Assembly: GCF_040676775.1 (NCBI RefSeq)
Contig: NZ_JBFAPP010000012.1
Location: forward strand, 1 to 64,000
DNA: 64,000 nucleotides
Source: Micromonospora_G sp040676775
GTDB taxonomy: Bacteria; Actinomycetota; Actinomycetes; Mycobacteriales; Micromonosporaceae
Direction: 5' to 3'
Shown here: piece by piece, positions 15,895 to 22,977 of the stretch
Layout: every line of letters begins with the position of its first letter
Numbering within the stretch: position 1 is the stretch's first letter
Translations under genes and position numbers: made by a program
Notes under the pieces: model-generated
The model's database searches: none
What the model saw: only the letters and a program-made list of their open reading frames with translations
Told to the model about the DNA's origin: nothing

Positions 15895-16716
15895 ATGAGC
15901 ACCATCACCACCAAAGACGGCACCGAGCTGTACTACAAGGACTGGGGCGAGGGTCCGGTCGTCACGTTCTCGCACGGGTGGCCGTTGAGCGCAGACGCCT
16001 GGGACGGGCAGATGCTCTTCCTCGTACAGAACGGGTTCCGGGTGGTCGCGCACGACCGTCGCGGCCACGGCCGGTCGAGCCAGACCTCCGCCGGCAACAA
16101 CATGGACGGGTACGCGGACGACCTCGCCGCCGTCATCGAGGCGCTCGACCTCACCGGTGCCAGCCTCGTCGGCCACTCCACCGGTGGTGGGGAGGTGGCG
16201 CGCTACATCGGTCGGCACGGCACCGGGCGGGTCGCCAAGGCGGTGCTCATCTCGGCGGTGCCGCCGCTGATGTTGCAGACCAAGGCCAACCCCGAAGGGC
16301 TGCCGAAGAGCGTCTTCGACGAGCTGCGTGCCGGGCTCTTCAAGGACCGGTCGCAGTTCTACAAGGATCTCGCCCTGATGTTCTACGGCGCGAACCGGTC
16401 GGGGGCGAAGGTCTCGCAGGGCATCCTGGACCAGTTCTGGCTCTGGAGCATGCAGTCGGGGCTGAAGAACGCGTACGACAGCATCGAGGCCTTCTCCGAG
16501 ACGGACTTCACCGAGGACCTGAAGAAGTTCGACATCCCGACCCTGGTCATGCACGGCGAAGACGACCAGATCGTCCCGGTCAAGGACTCGGGGCCGAAGT
16601 CGGCCCAGCTCATCCCGGGTTCACAGGAGATCTACTACCCCGGTGCGCCGCACGGGATGACCGCGACCCTGCAGGACAAGGTCAACGAGGACCTGCTCGC
16701 CTTCCTCAAGAGCTGA
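15895..16716 (+). CDS. Alpha/beta hydrolase, non-heme chloroperoxidase/esterase type
   Basis: 273 residues from the ATG at 15895 (GAGGAAGGG upstream). The fold markers are FSHGWPLSADAW (oxyanion region, about 24-35), nucleophile elbow GHSTGGGEVARY (Ser near 97), HGEDDQIVP (Asp near 223) and the C-terminal PGAPHGMTAT (His near 252). This order and the N-terminal MSTITTKDGTELYYKDWG match cofactor-free haloperoxidase/esterase proteins. The natural substrate is unknown; such enzymes hydrolyse esters and can make peracids. It is separated from the next gene, which converges, by 24 nt. Confidence 0.85.
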   Translation: MSTITTKDGTELYYKDWGEGPVVTFSHGWPLSADAWDGQMLFLVQNGFRVVAHDRRGHGRSSQTSAGNNMDGYADDLAAVIEALDLTGASLVGHSTGGGEVARYIGRHGTGRVAKAVLISAVPPLMLQTKANPEGLPKSVFDELRAGLFKDRSQFYKDLALMFYGANRSGAKVSQGILDQFWLWSMQSGLKNAYDSIEAFSETDFTEDLKKFDIPTLVMHGEDDQIVPVKDSGPKSAQLIPGSQEIYYPGAPHGMTATLQDKVNEDLLAFLKS

Positions 16717-16740
16717 CGTCGCGGCGCTACCACGGCCGGG

Positions 16741-17580
16741 CTATGCCGCCACCTCGGCGAAGAACCGACGCAGCGTGTCGGCGACCAGGGTGGGTGCGGT
16801 CATGGTCGCGAAGTGCGACTGGCCCGGCCAGATGATCTGCCGTGCGCCGGGAATGGTGGCGGCCAGGTTGTTCATCGTGGTCGGCATCGGCTCCCAGGTG
16901 TCGGCACCCTGCATCACCAGGGTCGGTACGGCGATCCGGGCCCACCGGGTCAGGTCGGTGCCGTCCCCGGCGAGCGCTTCGAGATCGTGCAGCCAGCCGA
17001 TCGCCGAGCGCCGCGCCTCGACCGGGTCCGGCGTCCTGTCCCCGGCCGCGGCCGCGAATGCCGCCACGACCTCGGCCGGCACCCGCGTCACCTCGTTCAG
17101 GACCGCGGCCATCGCCCGGGCGTCGTCACGTTCGAAGGCCGAACGGTAGCGGTCGAGCAACGGCCCGATCTCCGGGCCGGCGGCGAAGAGCGGGGCCTCG
17201 AAGACGGCCAGGGAACGCAGGCCGCGCGGACCTGTCGACGCGGCGTGCAACGCCAGGGTCGCCCCGTACGAGGCGCCGACGAGATGTACGGGCTTGCCCG
17301 AGGACCCGCGCGCCGCCTCGATGACCGCGATCAGGTCGGCGGTCTCGTCCGCGAACGACTTGACGGCCGGCGGGACGTCGCTGGGACCGTACCCGCGCCG
17401 GGCCGGCAGCCACAGCTGGTAGCCGTCGGCGAGCTGCTCGGCGACCGTGGCCCAGGAGTGCAGCCCGCCGCCCGAGCCGTGCACGAGGACGACCGGGTCG
17501 CCCGCACCCAGGCGCCGGACCACCAGGCGGGTGCCGCCCGCCGAGCGGACGTACTGGTCGTGGGTGTCGTGGATGTTCAT
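16741..17580 (-). CDS. Alpha/beta hydrolase
   Basis: 279 residues. VHGSGGGLHSW (oxyanion loop), nucleophile elbow GASYGATLAL (Ser near 100), an Asp in VMQGADTWEPM and His in GQSHFATM give a full triad. The nucleophile motif G-A-S-Y-G differs slightly from the usual GxSxG with H at position 2. The start overlaps the upstream tetR stop by 4 nt (ATGA), so both are cotranscribed and coupled, and the TetR protein is its likely regulator. Substrate unknown. It converges with the other hydrolase gene, to which it is not closely similar. Confidence 0.8.
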   Translation of the reverse strand: MNIHDTHDQYVRSAGGTRLVVRRLGAGDPVVLVHGSGGGLHSWATVAEQLADGYQLWLPARRGYGPSDVPPAVKSFADETADLIAVIEAARGSSGKPVHLVGASYGATLALHAASTGPRGLRSLAVFEAPLFAAGPEIGPLLDRYRSAFERDDARAMAAVLNEVTRVPAEVVAAFAAAAGDRTPDPVEARRSAIGWLHDLEALAGDGTDLTRWARIAVPTLVMQGADTWEPMPTTMNNLAATIPGARQIIWPGQSHFATMTAPTLVADTLRRFFAEVAA

Positions 17581-18161
17581 CGCTGTTCCTTCGTGCTGGT
17601 CGGCCAGTTGCTCAGGGTGGTGTGGACCGCGTCGAGGATGCCGCTCCACGACGCGTCGATCTCGCGGGGATGTCCGAATCCGTCCACGGTTTCGAGGCTC
17701 GCGAAACCGTGGAAGGTGCTGCGTACGAAACGCATGGCGTCGGTCAGCGCCGGTTCGTCGAGCCCGTAACCGCGAAGCATCGCGTAGCTCAGCTCGATCA
17801 GGCGCAGATGCCCTGCGGACCTGGTGCCGACCTCGGGCGGCAGTGGGAGCTGGGTTGCCGCGTACTGCCCGGGGTGCGCCACCGCGAACGCCCGGTACGC
17901 GTCGGCGAACCCGACGAGCGCCTGCTTGCCGGCACGACCGGCCACGGCGAGCGCGAGTTCGTCGCTGAACGTGGCCGCCGCCCGGACCGCGACCTGCTCG
18001 ATCAACGTGTCGCGACTGCGGACGTGCACGTAGAGGGCGGCGTCTGTCACCCCGAAGTGTCGGGCGACCGCCGCGACGGTCAACCGCGACAACCCGACCT
18101 CGTCGGCCAGTTCGGCGGCGGCGGCCGAGACCCGCTCGGTCGTCAAACCCTGCCGTGGCAT
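17577..18161 (-). CDS. TetR-family regulator
   Basis: 194 residues. The HTH region is VSAAAAELADEVGLSRLTVA through HFGVTDAALYVHVRSRD (about 11-52), standard for TetR. The C-terminus resembles the WHG-type TetR ligand domain (RSTFHGFASLE). It is the first gene of an operon with the hydrolase. A perfect palindrome lies 27-41 nt upstream of its start, indicating autorepression. The ligand is unknown, perhaps the substrate of the hydrolase. Confidence 0.85.
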   Translation of the reverse strand: MPRQGLTTERVSAAAAELADEVGLSRLTVAAVARHFGVTDAALYVHVRSRDTLIEQVAVRAAATFSDELALAVAGRAGKQALVGFADAYRAFAVAHPGQYAATQLPLPPEVGTRSAGHLRLIELSYAMLRGYGLDEPALTDAMRFVRSTFHGFASLETVDGFGHPREIDASWSGILDAVHTTLSNWPTSTKEQR

Positions 18162-18177
18162 ATCGATCTTCCTTACA

Positions 18178-18203
18178 CTAAGAAATAACTTAGGGACCCT
18201 AAG
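18178..18203. promoter_or_regulatory. TetR operator candidate
   Basis: CTTAGGGACCCTAAG (18189-18203) is a perfect 7-1-7 palindrome. CTAAG (18178-18182) repeats the half-site in front, making a second, looser CTAAG...CTTAG pair. It sits in the AT-rich promoter gap of the tetR-hydrolase operon and 39 nt before the divergent phosphoesterase gene, so it could influence both. Confidence 0.7.
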
Positions 18204-18241
18204 ATAGCACCGGGTCGACCGGGCCTCGCTAGGCTGGTCAG

Positions 18242-18733
18242 GTGCGTCTCGTGATCATGGCGGACACCCACCTGCCGAAGCGGGCCCGTGACCTACCGGC
18301 GCAGGTGTGGGCCGCGGTCGACACCGCCGACGTGGTCGTACACGCCGGTGACTGGGTCAACGAGGCGCTGCTCGACGCCCTGAGCGCGCGCAGCGCCCGG
18401 CTGGTCGGCGTTTACGGCAACAACGACGGGCCCGAGCTGCGGGCACGGCTGCCGGAGATCGCCCGGGCCGAACTGGACGGGCTCCGGGTCGCGGTCGTCC
18501 ACGAGACCGGGCCGTCCGGCGGGCGGGAGAACCGCTGCGCGGCCCGGTTCCCGGACACCGACCTGCTGATCTTCGGCCACTCGCACATCCCCTGGGACAG
18601 CGAGGCACCCGGCGGGCTGCGACTGCTCAACCCCGGCTCGCCCACCGACCGCCGCCGGCAGCCGTACGCCACCTATCTCACGGCGGAAATCACCGGTGGG
18701 CGACTGGACGCCGTCACCCTGCACCCGCTCTGA
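18242..18733 (+). CDS. YfcE/MJ0936-type metallophosphoesterase
   Basis: 163 residues. The metal-binding motifs occur in order: MADTHLPKR (Asp/His), HAGDW, GNND, VVHETG and GHSH. This small one-domain family includes phosphodiesterases with broad in vitro activity. GTG-type start at 18242 is used since MADTH must lie near the N-terminus. Divergent from tetR and followed by pyrE after 120 nt. Physiological substrate unknown. Confidence 0.85.
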   Translation: MRLVIMADTHLPKRARDLPAQVWAAVDTADVVVHAGDWVNEALLDALSARSARLVGVYGNNDGPELRARLPEIARAELDGLRVAVVHETGPSGGRENRCAARFPDTDLLIFGHSHIPWDSEAPGGLRLLNPGSPTDRRRQPYATYLTAEITGGRLDAVTLHPL

Positions 18734-18853
18734 CCGGGCCGTCCGACCCTCGCGCGCTCGCTCGCCATCCGGCGCGGGTGCTGCCACGACCGGCGCGTCC
18801 AGCGTGGACCGACGATTCGGGCGACCACCCGACATCTGCCATGATGGTGCCTC

Positions 18854-19384
18854 GTGACTCTCGTTGATCTCGCCCATCGGGTGAACACCGTCGCCCGCCT
18901 GTCCGGCCGGTTCGTGCTCCGTTCCGGCCGTGTCGCCGACGAGTACTTCGACAAGTACCGCTTCGAGGCCGACCCGGTGCTGCTCGACGCCCTGGCCGCC
19001 GAGATGGCCGCGCTCGTACCGCCGGACACCGAGGTGCTCGCCGGGCTGGAACTCGGCGGCATCCCGGTGGTGACCGCGCTGGGCCGGCACACCGGGCTGC
19101 CGTGCGCGTTCGTCCGCAAGGTCGCGAAGTCGTACGGCACCGCCAGGCTGGCCGAGGGCGCCGACGTCGGTGGTGCCCGCGTCCTGGTCGTCGAGGACGT
19201 GGTGACCTCCGGCGGCCAGATCGCCATCTCCACCGGCCAGCTCCGCGAGCTGGGGGCGAAGATCGAGCACGCGCTCTGCGTCATCGACCGCCAGGAGGGC
19301 GGCGCCGAGGCGCTGGCCGCCGACGGGATCGCGCTGCGGTCGCTGCTCACCCGCGCCGACCTCGACCGGGCCGCGACCGCCTGA
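18854..19384 (+). CDS. pyrE: Orotate phosphoribosyltransferase
   Basis: 176 residues, close to the usual ~180. It makes OMP from orotate and PRPP in pyrimidine synthesis. The PRPP loop is VLVVEDVVTSGGQ (about 114-126), the flexible loop region RKVAKSYGTARLAEG (about 87-101), and DEYFDKYRFEADP near 31 matches the OPRT N-terminus. GTG start at 18854. It stands alone, away from other pyr genes, as in many actinomycetes. It converges with the next gene. Confidence 0.88.
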   Translation: MTLVDLAHRVNTVARLSGRFVLRSGRVADEYFDKYRFEADPVLLDALAAEMAALVPPDTEVLAGLELGGIPVVTALGRHTGLPCAFVRKVAKSYGTARLAEGADVGGARVLVVEDVVTSGGQIAISTGQLRELGAKIEHALCVIDRQEGGAEALAADGIALRSLLTRADLDRAATA

Positions 19385-19405
19385 CCCGCCGGACCCGCGC
19401 GGGCC

Positions 19406-20443
19406 CTAGAGCGCGGCGTACGGAGTGTGCTCCACCGGGACCGCCTCGCCGGCCGAGACCGGTCCCGGTGGGGTGCCGTCGCCGAACGGGCGGCCACCGA
19501 GCGACTCCCGCCCGTGCGGGTCGAGCCAGCCGGAAAGGTCCGGGCCGCTCGGTACGATGCCGGTCGGGTTGATGTCCCGGTGCACCACGTAGTAGTGCCG
19601 CTTGATCTGGTCGAAGTCGACCGTGTCCCCGAAGCCCGGCGTCTGGAACAGGTCACGGGCGTACGCCCACAGCACCGGCAGCTCGGTCAGCTTCTGCCGG
19701 TTGCACTTGAAGTGCCCGTGGTAGACGGCATCGAAGCGGACCAGCGTGGTGAACAGCCGGACATCGGCCTCGGTGATCGTGTCGCTGACCAGGTAACGCT
19801 GTCCCTCAAGTCGGGCGGAGAGCCAGTCGAGCCGGTCGAACAGCCGCTTGTACGCCCGCTCGTACGCCTCCTGGGAGCCGGCGAAGCCGCAGCGGTAGAC
19901 GCCGTTGTTCACGTCGGCGAAGACCACCCGGTTCACCTGCTCGATCTCCTCCCGCAGCTCCTGCGGGTAGAGCTTCGGGGCGCCCGGCCGGTGGTAGGCG
20001 GTCCACTCGGTGGAGAGGTCGAGCGACATCTGCGCGTAGTCGTTGGTGACCACCTGCCCGGTCGGTACGTCGACGATGGCCGGGACGGTGATGCCGCGCT
20101 CGTAACCGGGGAAGCGGGCGAAGTACGCCTCCTGGAGGCGTTCGATGCCGAGCACCGGGTCGCGCCCGCCCGGATCGAGGTCGAACGTCCAGCTCCGCTT
20201 GTCGTGGGTCGGCCCGGCCAGGCCCAGCGACAGGACATCCTCCAGCCCCAGCAGCCGGCGGACGATCACCATCCGGCTCGCCCACGGGCACGCCCGGCTG
20301 GCCACCAGCCGGTACCGGTCGGGTTCCACCGGATAGCCGTCCCGCCCGTCCGCGGTGATCCGGGTGGCGATGTAACGCTGGTCGCGGGTGAATTCGCCGC
20401 CGGGATTCACGTAGGTGCCGCCGGCATCGTTCGTCTTCGACAT
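19406..20443 (-). CDS. Glutathionyl-hydroquinone reductase (ECM4/YqjG-type GST)
   Basis: 345 residues. SRACPWASR with Cys52 is the catalytic CPWA motif of glutathionyl-hydroquinone reductases (Xi-class GST), and the C-terminal helical domain holds VSDTITEADVRLFTTLVRFD and the HFKCNRQKL block typical of the family. In actinomycetes the reducing thiol is mycothiol rather than glutathione, so the natural reaction is probably removal of mycothiol from quinol conjugates (inferred). ATG at 20443 is preferred over 20461, which has no ribosome site. No linked partner. Confidence 0.85.
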   Translation of the reverse strand: MSKTNDAGGTYVNPGGEFTRDQRYIATRITADGRDGYPVEPDRYRLVASRACPWASRMVIVRRLLGLEDVLSLGLAGPTHDKRSWTFDLDPGGRDPVLGIERLQEAYFARFPGYERGITVPAIVDVPTGQVVTNDYAQMSLDLSTEWTAYHRPGAPKLYPQELREEIEQVNRVVFADVNNGVYRCGFAGSQEAYERAYKRLFDRLDWLSARLEGQRYLVSDTITEADVRLFTTLVRFDAVYHGHFKCNRQKLTELPVLWAYARDLFQTPGFGDTVDFDQIKRHYYVVHRDINPTGIVPSGPDLSGWLDPHGRESLGGRPFGDGTPPGPVSAGEAVPVEHTPYAAL

Positions 20444-20510
20444 GCCGCTATCGTCGCGCATCCGGCGCGTACCGGACGCCCGTTTACCGCCGCCGACGAG
20501 ATCGGACGCA

Positions 20511-20543
20511 CCGGCCGCCGCCCGGTGTACGGGCGACGGCCGG
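20511..20543 (-). terminator. Terminator hairpin after the M4 protease gene
   Basis: CCGGCCGCCGCCCG (20511-20524) pairs with CGGGCGACGGCCGG (20530-20543) with one mismatch around GTGTA. It lies 17 nt after the protease stop on the minus strand. Confidence 0.65.
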
Positions 20544-20559
20544 CGGGGTTGGGCGTGGA

Positions 20560-22776
20560 TCAGAGGGTGAGCGTCCAGGTGTTGATGTAGCCGGTGTCGA
20601 TCGAGGCCACGTCCTGCACCCGCAGCCGCCAGGTGCCGTTCGCCGCCTCACTGGACAGGTTCGCCGTGTACGTGGTGTTCACGTTGTCGGCGCTGTCGCT
20701 GGAGCTGTTCTTCAGCCGGTACGCGCTGTTGTCCGGCGCGACCAGGTCGATGACCAGGTCACCACGGTAGGTGTGGACGATGTTGACCGCGATCGTCGAG
20801 CCGGTCCCGGCGTTGCGGTTGCAGCCGGCGATGGTGATGCTGCTGGTCACCGCCGCACCGTTGTCCGGGATGGCGACGTCGGTGCCGTTGGTGCCGGAGC
20901 AACCGCCACCCCCGCCACCGGTCACCGTCAGCGCGTACGACGTCGAGTGCGACACGCTGCCGGTCCCGGTGACCGTCACCGTGTACGTGCCGGCCGGGGT
21001 CGACGCCGAGGTGCTCAGCGTCAGGGTGGACGAGCCCCCGGCGGTCACCGACGACGGGCTGAACGCGGCGGTCGTACCCGAGGGCAGGCCGCTGGCGGAG
21101 AGCGCGACCGTCTGCGCGGACCCGGCGGTCACCGCGGTGCTGATCGTGGTCGTCGCGGCCGCACCCGGCGCGACGCTGCCGGCGGTCGGCGACGCCGAGA
21201 TGGAGAAGTCGTTCGACGCCGTGCCACAGGTCGGCTCGCTCGACTGGGCCGGCACGCTGATCGCGTTCCAGGCCGCCTTGACCGTGTTGAACTCGGTGCA
21301 GCTACCCGGGTAGAGGTTCTTCGCCGCGTTCAGGGTGGCGACCCGGATGTTGGCGTAACGCCAGCTCGAGGTCTTGGCCAGCAGGGCGTTGTAGTAGATC
21401 TCGCCGGCCTTGCGGATGCTGATGCCGGTGACCGTGGAGCTGTTGCAGGTCGGGCTCGCCGGCTTGCCGCTGCCCGGGTTGGAGCCCTCGGCGGTCAGGT
21501 AGAACCAGTGGTTCAGCGGACCGGCGGCGGCGTGCACCTCGGTGTTCGGGATCGAGGTGGACCAGCAGTTCGGGTCGCCGGCCAGCGACGGGTTGTACAT
21601 GTAGCGGATCGGGCCCTCGCCGACCAGGTCCACCTCCTCGCCGACCTGGTAGTCCGGCGGGTCGTTGGCGTTGTTGGCGAACGCCTCGGTCAGCGCGCCG
21701 AAGATGTCGCCGGTCGACTCGTTGATGCCGCCGTTCTCGTTGCCGCTGCCCGCGCCGCCCGGGGTGTACTGGAAGACGGCGTGGCCCAGCTCGTGCGCGA
21801 CCACGTCGATCGGGGTCGCCTGGCGGGTGTTGGCCTGGTTGTGGCCGAAGTTGACGTAACTGCCGTTCCAGTAGGCGTTCACGTCGTTGAGGCCGACCCG
21901 GATCGGCGGGCTGCCGCCGCTGCCGGTGATGCCGTTGCGGCCGAACCAGGAGCCGAGCAGGTCCCACTCGCGCTGCGCGGCGTACATGGCGTCGACGCAG
22001 GCGGTTTCCAGGTTGGTGCCGGAGCCGTTGCCCCAGGTGTCGTCCGTGCCGGTGTACGCGGTGCCGGTCTGCCCGCCGCAGCGCAGCCCGGACCGGGTCG
22101 TGTCGGTCATCGAGTACGACGACCCGGAGCCCGAGGTGTTGATGCTGACCGTGCCGTTGTAGTAGCTGTTACCGGTGCCCGCGCGGACCTCGTCGTACGA
22201 GTCCGCGACCGCGCCGCTCACGGCGTCGACGAAGACGTGCAGCTTGCTCGGCGCGTTGCCGATCGAGCCGGTGACGACCGTCTCCCAGGCGAGTCGGGGC
22301 GCACCCCAGGCGAGCACCACCAGGCGCGGGGTGGTGGTCTCGGTTGCCTTGGTGAGCTGGGCGGCGGCGGTGGCGGCCGCCCGGTCGGTGCTCACCGCCG
22401 GGGCGGTGTCGACCGTGATGGCGGACTCCTGCGCGACGGCGGTGCCGCGTACCGCACCGGTCGAGTCGGTGGTGACGACAACGTCGCCGCCGACCACCGG
22501 CAGGCCGCGGTAGCTGCGCTCGTACGTGACGTAGTGCAGCCCGCGGTTGCCGACCTGCACCCCCGTACGGCGCAGTGCGTCACCGGCGGACCGGTGCAGC
22601 GCCGGGGCGGCGCTGTCGACGAGCTGGTCGGCTGCGGTGGCGGCCAGCTGCGCGGGGGCGGCGCTCGGTGCGGCCGGTGCGGGTGCGGGTGCCGCGACAC
22701 CGGGTGTCGCGGTCAGCGTCAGTGCCGTGCCGGTGGCGAGCGCCACCAGGCTGTGGCTGAGAACCTTACGTCTCAC
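20560..22776 (-). CDS. Secreted M4 (thermolysin-like) metalloprotease with C-terminal P-domain
   Basis: 738 residues. A signal peptide (MRRKVLSHSLVALATG..., cleavage near 29) is followed by an FTP/PepSY-type propeptide to about 200. The catalytic domain has HELGH near 328 and the third zinc ligand Glu in GGINESTGDIFG 20-30 residues later, the HExxH...E pattern of M4. After it come an Ig-like Ser/Thr/Gly-rich segment (about 540-620), a short glycine linker and a proprotein-convertase P-domain (TITIAGCNRNAG... to TWTLTL) at the end. It is an extracellular zinc endopeptidase, made as a zymogen. The ATG at 22776 has GAAGGAG upstream. Confidence 0.92.
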   Translation of the reverse strand: MRRKVLSHSLVALATGTALTLTATPGVAAPAPAPAAPSAAPAQLAATAADQLVDSAAPALHRSAGDALRRTGVQVGNRGLHYVTYERSYRGLPVVGGDVVVTTDSTGAVRGTAVAQESAITVDTAPAVSTDRAAATAAAQLTKATETTTPRLVVLAWGAPRLAWETVVTGSIGNAPSKLHVFVDAVSGAVADSYDEVRAGTGNSYYNGTVSINTSGSGSSYSMTDTTRSGLRCGGQTGTAYTGTDDTWGNGSGTNLETACVDAMYAAQREWDLLGSWFGRNGITGSGGSPPIRVGLNDVNAYWNGSYVNFGHNQANTRQATPIDVVAHELGHAVFQYTPGGAGSGNENGGINESTGDIFGALTEAFANNANDPPDYQVGEEVDLVGEGPIRYMYNPSLAGDPNCWSTSIPNTEVHAAAGPLNHWFYLTAEGSNPGSGKPASPTCNSSTVTGISIRKAGEIYYNALLAKTSSWRYANIRVATLNAAKNLYPGSCTEFNTVKAAWNAISVPAQSSEPTCGTASNDFSISASPTAGSVAPGAAATTTISTAVTAGSAQTVALSASGLPSGTTAAFSPSSVTAGGSSTLTLSTSASTPAGTYTVTVTGTGSVSHSTSYALTVTGGGGGGCSGTNGTDVAIPDNGAAVTSSITIAGCNRNAGTGSTIAVNIVHTYRGDLVIDLVAPDNSAYRLKNSSSDSADNVNTTYTANLSSEAANGTWRLRVQDVASIDTGYINTWTLTL

Positions 22777-22977
22777 CTGGGTACTCCTTCTTCCGCCCGA
22801 TAGGACGGGTCAGCCCGGGGGTTGGCCGGCCGCACCGGTGGGTGACGGCGGGCCGGTCGACAGTGGAGACAACGAGAACGTGCGATGACACGCTAGGCAT
22901 CGACGCTGGTCACCGAATCAGGGAAATCCCTTGCCGCCGCGCGGGCCGCCCTCGACGGCGTTGGACGGGTCGGGAGC

